64,000 nt of DNA. It comes from Paenibacillus macerans. GTDB taxonomy: Bacteria; Bacillota; Bacilli; Paenibacillales; Paenibacillaceae. Shown one piece after another: positions 41,216 through 49,889 of this stretch (position 1 is its first letter; the number at the start of each line of letters is the position of its first letter). The translations under genes and the position numbers were made by a program. The notes below the pieces were generated by a model, which had not been told where the DNA came from, searched no databases, and saw only the letters and a program-made list of their open reading frames with translations. The DNA lies in contig NZ_JAMBOE010000005.1 in assembly GCF_023715465.1 (NCBI RefSeq), positions 372,001-436,000 of the forward strand, written 5' to 3'.

Positions 41216-41319
41216 TGAAATGTACGTTGCTTAATACGGTGCGTCCGTACCACTTTGCCTTATATTGAAGCATCGTTCTAAATTGATACCGGGACACTTC
41301 GCAGGGTATTCCATTATTA

Positions 41320-41363
41320 AAAATCCCAACCTCTCAGTTATATAAATGAGAGATTGGGATTTA
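41320..41363 (-). terminator. Terminator of the permease/kinase operon
   Basis: Stem AAATCCCAA-TCTCTCA / TGAGAG-TTGGGATTT followed on the minus strand by TTTTTAATAAT. 35 bp after the PfkB kinase stop. Confidence 0.85.
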
Positions 41364-41398
41364 ATGATTCAACAATTTCGTCCCTATCTAATTTAGTT

Positions 41399-42301
41399 TT
41401 AGCAAAACGGATTTAGCTTAAATTTTCCGCCTTGCACCTGTACCGCTTGTGCGGCTGCTTCATTCCCTTGTTCGCATGCTTTTTCTAAAGACTGACCATG
41501 AAGCAATGAGGCAATAAATGCGCCTGTATGGGCATCTCCAGCTCCTATTGTGTCAACCACAGGCACCTTTTTCCCATCAAGAGTAATCATGTGTTCACCG
41601 TTGTAACAAAATGAGCCCTTGGGTCCTAACGTAACAACAACCTCACTCTGGGTGGATTGATGTAATCTTCGAACAGCTTGTTCTAGCTCCGGTTCGCCGG
41701 TGAGCTCCAGAATTTCACTTAGATTACTGTGCACAATAGGCCTTAATGCAAAAAGTTTTTCCAAGTGCTCCTTTTTAATGGCAGAAATGCGCGGAGACGG
41801 ATCAAAGATGATTTTGCCGCCGGATGAGTTCTTAGATAATCGATTAAGAATTACATCAGCTTTTTGTCCCTCAAGGGAATAACCCGTCAAATAAATATAA
41901 CGATAATCCTCAAAATGGATCTGACTGAACCATTCGTCTTTCCAATATTCCTCGATTCCATTAAAGGTAATAAAGGTACGTTCCCCGCTTTCTTCTACAA
42001 GCGATAAGCTCCAACCATTGTCCTTGCTGGAATCTTCAATGAACAGTTTATGCCCTTCTTCGTTAAACGCCTTTTTTATAATATCAGCGTGAATTCCTCT
42101 GCCGATTGGAACCATTAGATCATATTCGACATCCAGTTGCTTTAAAACATTGGCCACATTATACGCGCATCCCCCCACGATACGGTCAATCATTTCGCCC
42201 GGAATATCCTGTCCCGTTTCAGGGACGTGCTGAACTTTCGCGATCACATCGATGAAAACGCCTCCAATAAGCAGTACCCTATTACGATTAATCTTTCTCA
42301 T
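41399..42301 (-). CDS. PfkB-family carbohydrate/nucleoside kinase (YegV-like)
   Basis: 300 residues from ATG 42301 (GAGGT 5 nt upstream). Ribokinase-fold motifs: GGVFIDVIAKV (PfkB signature 1), GGCAYNVANVLKQL, and the catalytic DTIGAGDAHTGAF with the GAGD anion hole and catalytic Asp. It phosphorylates a sugar or nucleoside hydroxyl with ATP. Overlaps the permease stop by 14 bp. Counterpart of yegV in the equivalent E. coli operon; the substrate there is not firmly established. Confidence 0.88.
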   Translation of the reverse strand: MRKINRNRVLLIGGVFIDVIAKVQHVPETGQDIPGEMIDRIVGGCAYNVANVLKQLDVEYDLMVPIGRGIHADIIKKAFNEEGHKLFIEDSSKDNGWSLSLVEESGERTFITFNGIEEYWKDEWFSQIHFEDYRYIYLTGYSLEGQKADVILNRLSKNSSGGKIIFDPSPRISAIKKEHLEKLFALRPIVHSNLSEILELTGEPELEQAVRRLHQSTQSEVVVTLGPKGSFCYNGEHMITLDGKKVPVVDTIGAGDAHTGAFIASLLHGQSLEKACEQGNEAAAQAVQVQGGKFKLNPFC

Positions 42302-43634
42302 ATATAACCTCACTCGTCTGTTTAATTTTCGCTCGTATGGAGATGTAATAGTAACCTCCACTGATTAATAGAGTAAGGGGGATGTAATAACTGGATTCAA
42401 TAAAATTCTTCAGGATCAAAGCCGAACTGACACCTAAAATCCAGCCGACTACACCACCAGCATTAAACGGATTGAACGAAGAATCCTCCAACAATGATTT
42501 GCTGTATCCGGCGCGTCTTCTTAAGAAAGTATAGTCAATTAAATATATAGCTATCCATGCGGCTAAACCAATACCTAAATAACTTAAAAAGGTTTGGAAA
42601 TTTCCCATAAAGTTGTTGGAAACAACAAGTACATAAAGTGGGATAATTGTGATTAGGACAGCATGAATAGAAATGGCAGTGGAGTCTTTAACCTTTAAAT
42701 TAAACGAAGCAAGAATGAGTCTTGATGATTTCAGTCCAATAAAGCACATAGGAGTTATTCCTCCAAGCGCGGCAATTAAATAGATAATGGTCATCCACCC
42801 CGGTAAAACGCTTCCAATTAGTTCTATAGGATTTTCAGCACTCGCTAGTCCATCTACCTTGGACGCTAATAGAACACCCGTTCCAATAATTAGAAATAGG
42901 GGAATGAACGCTCCTGCGGTCACATTCAAGATGATTGATCTTGAAGAATTCTTTCTGCTTTGATAGCGACTGTAATCAGAAGCCGCCTTCGTCCAAGTAA
43001 GTCCTGTTCCTATAATGACAAACATCAAGGCCGGCAAGAAGCTGGAAATCCATGATCCGGACTTCAAGCCAAAAAGATGGTGCCAATCCGTATTCGGTAT
43101 GAGGAAAGCCAGTACGATAATGGTCAGGCCGCCAAAAATATAAGTAAAGAAAGCTTGGGCTTTAACCAGTGTTTCCTGGCTAAACGATACGGACGCCAAT
43201 ACCAAACCCGCAAAGATTAACCAGGCTATAAATTTTAAAGGTGTGCTTGTATTTAACCCGAATTCATTAAAGATCGACAGGAGCACCAAAGTGCCGGTCG
43301 TGACATTCACCGATAACCAGCCCACTTGGCCAAACCATCCTACTAAAGCCGGTATGAAATTACCTTTAAAGCCGAATGCTGCTCTGGACATGACGAAGGT
43401 TGGCGCCCCACTGTCACGTCCGGACAAACTCGCATACCCGACCAATACAAAAGACAACGGCCCGAGAAGGGCAACTAAAATCGACTGAAAAAAGCTTAAT
43501 TGGAAGTTTACAATTATTGCACCGTATACAATTCCTAATATTCCGATGTTCGCTGCAAACCACATAAAAAATAAATCCCGCGGTTTACCCGTTTTTTCAC
43601 CATCTTGAAGAATAATTGTCTGCTCTTTCTCCAT
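42288..43634 (-). CDS. NCS1-family nucleobase/nucleoside permease
   Basis: 448 residues with about 12 membrane segments. MWFAANIGILGIVYGAI, FVMSRAAFGFKGNFIPALVGW and GLTWTKAASDYSRYQSRK are characteristic of the NCS1 (CodB/PucI-like) transporter family. It probably brings in a purine, pyrimidine or related ribosylated compound by cation symport. Start ATG with AAAGGGG upstream, 3 bp after the ADP-ribosylglycohydrolase gene. Takes the place of the YegT transporter in the E. coli operon. Confidence 0.9.
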   Translation of the reverse strand: MEKEQTIILQDGEKTGKPRDLFFMWFAANIGILGIVYGAIIVNFQLSFFQSILVALLGPLSFVLVGYASLSGRDSGAPTFVMSRAAFGFKGNFIPALVGWFGQVGWLSVNVTTGTLVLLSIFNEFGLNTSTPLKFIAWLIFAGLVLASVSFSQETLVKAQAFFTYIFGGLTIIVLAFLIPNTDWHHLFGLKSGSWISSFLPALMFVIIGTGLTWTKAASDYSRYQSRKNSSRSIILNVTAGAFIPLFLIIGTGVLLASKVDGLASAENPIELIGSVLPGWMTIIYLIAALGGITPMCFIGLKSSRLILASFNLKVKDSTAISIHAVLITIIPLYVLVVSNNFMGNFQTFLSYLGIGLAAWIAIYLIDYTFLRRRAGYSKSLLEDSSFNPFNAGGVVGWILGVSSALILKNFIESSYYIPLTLLISGGYYYISIRAKIKQTSEVIYEKD

Positions 43635-43637
43635 GAA

Positions 43638-44633
43638 TTACACCCCTTTAAATTGTGACTTATGGGATTCTAACAAATGAGCATATTTTTTCAAGTCTAC
43701 ATTATTTTCACGATCAATGGTTTCAATCCAATCTTTACGGATCGCATCGTAACCATATTTTGCTCCGCAAATAGCAGTCGCCATCGCGCCGATCGTATCG
43801 GTATCTCCGCCAAGGTTTGCACAGATTAAAGCACATCGATTCGGGTCTTTCGCATAATAGGCAATCGCCAGTGCAGCCGGAACTGATTCACTTGTCATTG
43901 TACCGCAACCAATGACATTATAAATTTTCTGTGTGAAAGTTTCTTCGTCATCCTGGTATCTATCAGCAAATTCAATGCCAAGCTTCAAGCGCTCCGGAAT
44001 GGAGGCCGCAAAGGTTTCCGCCCCATTCATTGAAGCCAGTTCATAGATATTGAGAGCTCCCTTAATAATTTGCTCCCAGTTTTTGTCTTCTATTGAAGCG
44101 CTTACAGCATAGGCAATCATGGCCGCACCGCCGATGGATACATCAGTCGAGTGAGTTACTTTACTCACTTCATATACGTATTGCGCTAACTCTTTAGATT
44201 GAGCTGTCGAGAATAAGGCACCAATGGGAGCAATCCTCATTGCCGCCCCGTTTGTAAGCGCCTTGCTCGTAAATGTTTCTACATCTTTTCCTTCTTTAAT
44301 TGCCAGGAGAGCCATTTTTGAACTTGGACCTAATATATTATTTTCAAAAGCATCGATTCGGATTGCCCAATTCAGGAGTTTTTCAGCAATTAAAGTGTCT
44401 GAAGGAATAAAATCATTTTCAATTAAAGCATCTAAAATAAGCAGTGCCTGTGTCGTATCGTCTGTAAATTGTCCTTTAGTAAAATTACAAGCAACGTCAT
44501 TTTCTTTTGGACCATCTAAAAATTCAGTAATATTACCAAAATGAGATTTCACTTTTTTACGGCTCCACAGCTCAGAAGGCATCCCAAGCGCGTCTCCTAT
44601 TGCCATACCATATAACATACCTAGTACCTTCAT
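43638..44633 (-). CDS. ADP-ribosylglycohydrolase-family protein (YegU-like)
   Basis: 331 residues. LYGMAIGDALGMPSE, GQFTDDTTQALLIL and ANLGGDTDTIGAMATAI give the Mg2+-binding D-D/T and GGDTDT motifs of the family. Members cleave N- or O-glycosidic ADP-ribose bonds or act as nucleoside-type glycosidases. ATG with GGGAGG upstream; first structural gene after the regulator. In this operon it probably releases ribose from an imported ribosyl compound before phosphorylation (inference). Counterpart of E. coli yegU. Confidence 0.9.
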   Translation of the reverse strand: MKVLGMLYGMAIGDALGMPSELWSRKKVKSHFGNITEFLDGPKENDVACNFTKGQFTDDTTQALLILDALIENDFIPSDTLIAEKLLNWAIRIDAFENNILGPSSKMALLAIKEGKDVETFTSKALTNGAAMRIAPIGALFSTAQSKELAQYVYEVSKVTHSTDVSIGGAAMIAYAVSASIEDKNWEQIIKGALNIYELASMNGAETFAASIPERLKLGIEFADRYQDDEETFTQKIYNVIGCGTMTSESVPAALAIAYYAKDPNRCALICANLGGDTDTIGAMATAICGAKYGYDAIRKDWIETIDRENNVDLKKYAHLLESHKSQFKGV

Positions 44634-44647
44634 AAAATACCTCCCTC

Positions 44648-44681
44648 TTTTAACTTGTTCGGTTATTCGTACAAGTTAAAA
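44648..44681. promoter_or_regulatory. Perfect palindromic operator for the GntR regulator
   Basis: Exact 11-bp arms TTTTAACTTGT / ACAAGTTAAAA are separated by 12 bp and sit directly downstream of the -10 box, in the start-site region. A repressor bound here would block transcription of the operon. Size and symmetry fit a HutC-type GntR dimer pair. Confidence 0.75.
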
Positions 44682-44683
44682 CG

Positions 44684-44712
44684 ATAATATAATACGCCTG
44701 ACGATCTGTCAA
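44684..44712 (-). promoter_or_regulatory. Near-consensus sigma-A promoter
   Basis: On the minus strand TTGACA, a 17-bp spacer and TATTAT. It drives the ADP-ribosylglycohydrolase/permease/kinase operon and lies between the regulator gene and the operon, so the regulator has a separate upstream promoter. A second imperfect palindrome (TAATACGC...GCGTATTA) overlaps the promoter. Confidence 0.85.
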
Positions 44713-44717
44713 GCGTA

Positions 44718-45419
44718 TTATATATACTGATTTAATTTAAACTGAAAATGCGGTCCATAAATAATGTGTATTTTTTCAATCTCCATGCCATCCTTGCTAT
44801 ATACAGTTCCACTGGCCTCAAGCAAAGGAATTGGACTGTCCAGCTCTAATCTCTCGCACATTTCATCATTGCACATAATGGGGTTGATATCCAAAACTAC
44901 ATGATGTGGAAATATTTGATATTCCTTACGTAAGGTTTGATATAGAGAAGTACTATTAAAATCAAACTGATCAATACCTTTAAATAGTTCAAGAGGAAGC
45001 ATGGATTGATCGATGGTCAACCATCTTGTTTTGTCATTTAACTTTGTTCCACGTACACGTTCCAGTTTAAAATAGGTAATATTGTTTTCTATAACAATTT
45101 CTTTTTTCAGCACTCTAGTAACAGGTTGTTGGTTCTTCTTTAAGGACAGATCGGTAAACCCTTGAAAGTTCCAAAGATTCTGTTTGGTTTGACGCAGCCT
45201 TACAAAAGCACCTTTCCCCTGTTCTTTTTCCACAAGTCCTTCTTTCACCAATTCTTCAACGGCTCTTCTTATGGTACTGCGTGTAATACCGAAATCTCTC
45301 ATTAACTGATTTTCCGAAGGCAACACTTCACCCTCTTTTAAACTGCCATTTAAGATTTTTTCACGTAATTTATTTTTTAACTGAACATATAACGGGATAT
45401 CATTATACTTGTTTAACAT
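44718..45419 (-). CDS. GntR-family (HutC-type) transcriptional regulator
   Basis: 233 residues. N-terminal winged HTH (PLYVQLKNKLREKI, LPSENQLMRDFGITRSTIRRAVEEL, GKGAFV) and a C-terminal UTRA ligand-binding domain (~90-233). ATG with AGGGGAAA upstream. It lies immediately upstream of the operon it probably represses; the palindrome and promoter sit in the 84-bp gap. Counterpart of E. coli yegW. Confidence 0.92.
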   Translation of the reverse strand: MLNKYNDIPLYVQLKNKLREKILNGSLKEGEVLPSENQLMRDFGITRSTIRRAVEELVKEGLVEKEQGKGAFVRLRQTKQNLWNFQGFTDLSLKKNQQPVTRVLKKEIVIENNITYFKLERVRGTKLNDKTRWLTIDQSMLPLELFKGIDQFDFNSTSLYQTLRKEYQIFPHHVVLDINPIMCNDEMCERLELDSPIPLLEASGTVYSKDGMEIEKIHIIYGPHFQFKLNQYI

Positions 45420-45467
45420 TTCATTTTCCCCTAAGCATTAATAGTGTTACATAAGTATTTCTTAACC

Positions 45468-45476
45468 ATTATAACA
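45468..45476 (-). promoter_or_regulatory. Extended -10 promoter of the GntR gene
   Basis: On the minus strand TGTTATAAT, an extended -10 with a perfect TATAAT hexamer, 48 bp upstream of the start codon. No good -35 box. Confidence 0.55.
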
Positions 45477-45581
45477 TATTCCAAACTATTGACTCTCAGA
45501 AAATTACAACGCTTTACGGTTCCTTTTAATTATTTTAACCTGTGTAATTGAGGTATACGGCGCGATATGCTAAGATAACAA

Positions 45582-45703
45582 TAAATAAAGGAGTCGAGTG
45601 CCATCGGCTCCCTGCAAGACACTTGGGTGGGAAACCTCCAAGATAATACGGAAGATAACCCGTTTCCTTGGCAGCTAACCTGGGCGGGTTATTTTCGTTT
45701 ATT
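45582..45703 (+). ncRNA. Putative small RNA, copy B
   Basis: Second copy of the element at 8890-9012, with the same promoter (TTGAGG, 17 bp, TAAGAT at 45548-45576), a hairpin (GGAGTCGA / TCGGCTCC, with one G-T pair) and a terminator (AACCCG / CGGGTT, then ATTTTCGTTT). Base changes in both stems are compensated relative to copy A. Compared over about 180 bp the copies are clearly homologous. No toxin-like ORF is seen on the opposite strand. The same strand can be read as a short peptide from GTG but stops at the terminator stem, unlike copy A. Confidence 0.6.
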
Positions 45704-46014
45704 CAGATAAGTGGGCAACGCGAGGAAAACATCCCGAGCATAAGCACTTCCGAAAACGAAAATTTAGTGCTTGACCGGCTCGGCTCTGACCATTAATTGC
45801 AAATCATACAACTAACTTTATATACATTTACCTAATCGTTCGTTTAATTGCATTTCATACATCTATTTCCTCGTCTCTCTGCCTCTTCTTCGAAATATAG
45901 CGGAGTAATTGCAGGTTTTACACTTAAACAAGCGCTGTGCCAGCATTTGCGGATAAGTAATTGTACATAGTGCAACTATTCCATTCAACAATGACCAAGG
46001 AAGCCGGAGTTTGA
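45704..46014. other. Gene-free stretch
   Basis: Holds a short hairpin (AAGCAC / GTGCTT, 45740-45771) and AT-rich sequence. No coding frame or known element recognised. Confidence 0.35.
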
Positions 46015-46125
46015 GAAAGAGGGACGCGAACTCCTAGTTTAGAAGTTGCTTACGCTCTGGCTGATTATTTTGACGTAAGCCTTGATTATCTTGTCGGACG
46101 CTCTGATGACTCTACTCTCCGTTAA
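46015..46125 (+). pseudogene. C-terminal fragment of an XRE-family regulator
   Basis: Open frame without a start: ERGTRTPSLEVAYALADYFD, then VSLDYLVGRSDDSTLR and stop. This is the second half of a typical Xre/Cro HTH domain (...TPSLEVAYALADYFDVSLDYLVG). The DNA-recognition helices are missing and a stop precedes the fragment. Confidence 0.65.
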
Positions 46126-46129
46126 AAGA

Positions 46130-46171
46130 AAAACACCACAATAAGAGCAGCTGGCTCATAGTGTGGTGTTC
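46130..46171. terminator. Bidirectional terminator
   Basis: Stem AACACCACA / TGTGGTGTT with an inner GAGCAGCTGGCTC stem and T or A runs on both sides. Ends the membrane-protein/lipoprotein operon from the right. Confidence 0.75.
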
Positions 46172-46209
46172 AAAGAATTTGCTCATGTTCATGGTATGCG
46201 AAGTTGACC

Positions 46210-46539
46210 CTATGTAAATATCGTTGCAACAATCAAAATAAATCCTATCACCAGGCCGATAGGGCCCCAATAATGCATAGGGATAAAAAACAGACTGTGC
46301 CCGAATCCCATTTGGTAACGTTGCCCCGTTTCCATATCAACCAGCACCTTGCCCGCATCGCCGTTAAGCGCTTTTCCTATATACCAGATAATCACTCCCG
46401 ACACGATGAACACAAAAGCCAGCGGCAGCCGGGCATCTATTAAGTCAAGCCCCAGAAGGGATAATAAAGCATTGACAATAAAAAACAAAACCCCAGGGAT
46501 AACGATATTCAGTATTCCCAGACCTTTCCAAATAATCAT
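46210..46539 (-). CDS. Small membrane protein
   Basis: 109 residues with three membrane segments (LGILNIVIPGVLFFIVNALLS, LPLAFVFIVSGVIIWYIG, IGLVIGFILIVATIF) and a short basic loop. AAAGGAAG before the ATG. No family recognised. It is 29 bp after two DUF3829 lipoprotein genes on the same strand, so the three probably act together at the membrane. Confidence 0.7.
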   Translation of the reverse strand: MIIWKGLGILNIVIPGVLFFIVNALLSLLGLDLIDARLPLAFVFIVSGVIIWYIGKALNGDAGKVLVDMETGQRYQMGFGHSLFFIPMHYWGPIGLVIGFILIVATIFT

Positions 46540-46568
46540 GTGAAAACTTCCTTTCTTAGAATCAAGCC

Positions 46569-47600
46569 TTATTCAGGTCCAATGATAAACACATAGTATT
46601 CCAAAATGGCCTCCTGCAGCTTCTTCTTATAGTCTTTGGGCGTGCCGTCTTTGTTGTATTCATCGAACGTCCGCGATTGCTCGGCCCGCTGCAGCAAATC
46701 GGTGGCGGAGGCTTTCACCAGCATGATTTTATGTTTCAGCATGTTTCCATACGAATTATAGGTGTCCAGCCCTTCCTGCTTTACCTGCTCCGGATCATCA
46801 GCCAAGGCGATATACTGGGCTACTTCTTCCGTAAACTGATCGTACAGAACTCGGTAGGACGCTACATCGAGGCCGTTCAATGTCTCCGATGTCACGCCCT
46901 GCCTGATCAGTTCGTCTTCAATCGCTTCCGCTGCCATGATCGATTTAAGCGCATGGAACCGGATCATCTGATCGTTTGCCTTGAAATCGGCGAGGTCCAG
47001 CTCTCGCTGTTTCATTAACGACTGATGTAGCTTAGCCGTAAAATCTTCCGCAAGCGGCTCCCATTCCTTCAGCAGAACCTGCAGCTGTTCATGCAGCGTT
47101 TTCCCCTTCGCAAAATTGTCATCGACGTAAAATTTGAACCTATAATAGGTATCGATTTCGCCAAGCATCTTGACCAGATCTTCCAGTTTCGGAGCAAGCT
47201 TCGTTACGGCGTCATCGACCTCGGGTAAGGCAGGCTGTTTATCGGCCAATTCCGTATACTCCGCCAGTTTATAGGTCTCTTTAAGCTCCAGATTTACGCC
47301 CCACTCCAGATGAGCCTCTTTGTGCAGAGTGAATTTTTCCTTATGTCCGAACCGTTCTCCGTACCGCTCCAGAACATCGGCTATCTGATCCTGGATATAA
47401 ATATCCAGGGCCAAATAGCCGGCATATTTCCGTGCTGCCGCTTCCGTTCCGGGCTTTTCTTCCTGCGTGGAGGCAGCCGGCTTTGTTCCTTCCGATCGAA
47501 TGATCTTCGCCAGCTCCAGCGGCGCCTGGCAGGACGATAGCAGTACAACCAGAAGGCTTAAAGACACAACAATCTCCCACCTTGATCTCACGCTTCTCAT
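46569..47600 (-). CDS. DUF3829 (YiiG-like) lipoprotein 2
   Basis: 343 residues. Signal peptide with lipobox LLSSC. The mature helical domain (KYAGYLALDIYIQDQIADVL, YYRFKFYVDDNFAKGKTLHEQL, MIRFHALKSIMAAEAIEDEL) has the DUF3829 features shared with the next gene; E. coli YiiG belongs to this family and its function is unknown. Translational coupling is likely: ATG is 4 bp from the stop of the upstream paralogue, with no ribosome binding site of its own. Confidence 0.8.
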   Translation of the reverse strand: MRSVRSRWEIVVSLSLLVVLLSSCQAPLELAKIIRSEGTKPAASTQEEKPGTEAAARKYAGYLALDIYIQDQIADVLERYGERFGHKEKFTLHKEAHLEWGVNLELKETYKLAEYTELADKQPALPEVDDAVTKLAPKLEDLVKMLGEIDTYYRFKFYVDDNFAKGKTLHEQLQVLLKEWEPLAEDFTAKLHQSLMKQRELDLADFKANDQMIRFHALKSIMAAEAIEDELIRQGVTSETLNGLDVASYRVLYDQFTEEVAQYIALADDPEQVKQEGLDTYNSYGNMLKHKIMLVKASATDLLQRAEQSRTFDEYNKDGTPKDYKKKLQEAILEYYVFIIGPE

Positions 47601-47604
47601 CGAA

Positions 47605-48615
47605 TTAATTCACGACCGTCATACTGCTGGTGGTATTGTAGGCATCCACGAGGAATGAGACCTTGCGGTCGAACGTCGACAAAATCGCATTAGACCCGCC
47701 TGTCGTCACTTTGCCTTCCGTATCACTGTTAATTTCCGGATCTTGTTCCTGCAAAATTCTGAGAATATCGGTTGCCGTTACTTTTACCCCTTCCATGCTT
47801 GTCCGGAATATTTCGAGACTTGGCCATCCCTCTTTCTTCCGCCGATCGGCATCCTCGGAATACTCAAAATAATGCTCGATATCCTCGGTCAGCGATTGAT
47901 ACAATTTCTCATATTCCTTAACATCGAAATCCAGAACGTTATCGTCCCCGACTCCCTTATTGTAAAAAGCTTCCTGAATCTCCTGTGCCCGCAATACGGT
48001 GCTCATTGCGTAGTAGCGTATCAGCATATCTTCATCCTTCAGCTTCTCCGCATCCGCATACTTGCGCTCATTCGTGATCTTCGAAAACTCTTCGTTGAAT
48101 TGTTGCCCTACCTCTATGTACTTCTCAAACAATGAAATAAAACGCGTATGTAATTCGCGGCCTTGTTTAAAATCGTCATCGACATAGGTTTTTGCTGTGT
48201 AGTAGTTTCGAATGTCATTATTCGTATTCATCAAATCTATGATGATCGGCATGAGCTCTTTCACTTTCTCATCCGTTGCGCCATAGGACGGCTCAGCCGA
48301 GGCAAAATCCAATGTTTTGCCGGCACTCTCGATCACGGTCGGAATAAACGGCGTTGTGCTGTACCCGTCAAACCTGTCATCGATGTAAATTTCCTTCTCC
48401 GGACCGAACTCATTCACATAACTGCTGAAAACAAGGTCATACATGCCCCCGTTAATCTGATTGCTAAGATCAATGTACTCGTTATACTTGAGCGTATCCT
48501 TCGCTTCGTCTGCGCCGGAAGCCCCCGTAAGATTCCCCAATGCCGGCATGCTGCATGCCGTTGTCGCAATGGCGACCAGCATCATACACAGAAACAAATT
48601 TACAACTTTCTTCAT
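47605..48615 (-). CDS. DUF3829 (YiiG-like) lipoprotein 1
   Basis: 336 residues. Lipoprotein signal (MKKVVNLFLCMMLVAIATTAC). Helical DUF3829 domain similar to the preceding gene: KYNEYIDLSNQINGGMYDLV, NYYTAKTYVDDDFKQGREL, MLIRYYAMSTVLRAQEIQEAF. AAAGGGAGAG upstream. The two paralogues are adjacent, which suggests local duplication. Function unknown; cell-surface location likely. Confidence 0.82.
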   Translation of the reverse strand: MKKVVNLFLCMMLVAIATTACSMPALGNLTGASGADEAKDTLKYNEYIDLSNQINGGMYDLVFSSYVNEFGPEKEIYIDDRFDGYSTTPFIPTVIESAGKTLDFASAEPSYGATDEKVKELMPIIIDLMNTNNDIRNYYTAKTYVDDDFKQGRELHTRFISLFEKYIEVGQQFNEEFSKITNERKYADAEKLKDEDMLIRYYAMSTVLRAQEIQEAFYNKGVGDDNVLDFDVKEYEKLYQSLTEDIEHYFEYSEDADRRKKEGWPSLEIFRTSMEGVKVTATDILRILQEQDPEINSDTEGKVTTGGSNAILSTFDRKVSFLVDAYNTTSSMTVVN

Positions 48616-48720
48616 TACTTTCTCTCCCTTTTTGTCGTTATCTCTGCACCTTTATCTATATCGGTTGGAAGCAGCGGATTTGAATAGGGGTTGGGAAAAT
48701 CATTAACGCGGACAAAAACA

Positions 48721-48781
48721 AAAAACATCTGTAAATCCCGTATTGTTATAAGAAATAACAACAGGATATGACAGATGTTTC
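48721..48781 (-). terminator. Terminator of the dehydrogenase/transporter operon
   Basis: Stem AAACATCTGT / ACAGATGTTT, enclosing an inner TGTTAT / AATAACA stem, followed on the minus strand by TTTTTTGTTTTTG. 46 bp after the dehydrogenase stop. Confidence 0.8.
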
Positions 48782-48827
48782 TCCTAAGCCGTCGGCCCGC
48801 TTGGCCCGGTGGTTGGCGATCCTATCT

Positions 48828-49853
48828 CTATTTCGTATGGAGCTCCAGGACTACTTTCCGAACTTGATTAGGGTTGGTTTCGATAAGCTCGATCGCTTCA
48901 CGAAAATTCTCCAACGCCAAACGATGCGTGACAAAAGAATTCACATCGATTCTTCCGCTGTTAAACCATTCTATCACTTCCGGAAACTTACCCGATTGCA
49001 GACGGGAGCCCGCGATGGTTACTTCTTTCTTTGTAATAGGCAGCTGCGGAATTTGCGAAGGGGTTTCGCCAAAGCCGAGAACGACGACCCGCCCGGCCAC
49101 AGAGGTCATTTCCACCGCCTGTTCGAAGGTTTTTTCCGTACAAACCGCATCAATCGTTACGTTCGGACCTAAGCCATCCGTAATACGCTGGATCTCGTCG
49201 GCCACATTATCCGTAAGCGGATTCAAGGTATAGTCGGCGCCAACTCCCTTAGCATATGCCAGCTTCTCATCGCTTAAGTCGGAAATCATGCACACTGCGC
49301 CTTTGAGTTTGGCGACCTGCAGCGCACATAATCCGATCGGACCCGCTCCCATAATAAAAACATAATCTCCGGCCCGGACATCGCCACGCCAGTTCGCTTG
49401 AGCGCCGATCGTGAACGGTTCGACCAAAACCGCCTCCTCCCAAGCCAAACGCTGGTCCACTTTATGCACTAAATGCTCGGGAAGGACGATATATTCCTGG
49501 AAGGAGCCGTCCTTGTGAACTCCGTACACCTGCAGCTTGGCACACACATTTTTGCGGCCGGCTTTGCAGGCATAACATTGTCCGCAGGTTTCGATCGGCT
49601 CCATCACCACCTTGTCTCCAGGCGAAAGCCGGTGGACATCTGCGCCGACTTCTACGATTTCCCCAGCCATCTCGTGTCCGATTACGCGCGGGTAGGTGGC
49701 AACCGGAGAGGTTCCGTGATAAATGTGCATGTCGGAGCCGCATATGCCTACCATGCGAACTTTAATCAGCACCTCGTTACCGTGAATAATCCGCGGCATT
49801 TCTTTTTCGATCAGTCTCATTTTCCCCGGTTCTACAACTTGTATCGCTTTCAA
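48828..49853 (-). CDS. Zinc-dependent medium-chain dehydrogenase (LgoD/RspB-like)
   Basis: 341 residues from TTG 49853 (GGAG 8 nt upstream). Catalytic-zinc block GICGSDMHIYHG and GHEMAGEIVEVG; structural-zinc Cys cluster CGQCYACKAGRKNVC; NAD(P)-binding GAGPIGLCALQVAK. Closest in pattern to L-galactonate/L-gulonate-type oxidoreductases such as E. coli LgoD and RspB. With the neighbouring ACS-type MFS transporter it forms a hexonate-uptake-and-oxidation pair (inference). Substrate unproven. Confidence 0.88.
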   Translation of the reverse strand: MKAIQVVEPGKMRLIEKEMPRIIHGNEVLIKVRMVGICGSDMHIYHGTSPVATYPRVIGHEMAGEIVEVGADVHRLSPGDKVVMEPIETCGQCYACKAGRKNVCAKLQVYGVHKDGSFQEYIVLPEHLVHKVDQRLAWEEAVLVEPFTIGAQANWRGDVRAGDYVFIMGAGPIGLCALQVAKLKGAVCMISDLSDEKLAYAKGVGADYTLNPLTDNVADEIQRITDGLGPNVTIDAVCTEKTFEQAVEMTSVAGRVVVLGFGETPSQIPQLPITKKEVTIAGSRLQSGKFPEVIEWFNSGRIDVNSFVTHRLALENFREAIELIETNPNQVRKVVLELHTK

Positions 49854-49889
49854 TCCACTCACTCCATTTCTCTTATGATTTAGGTTTAT

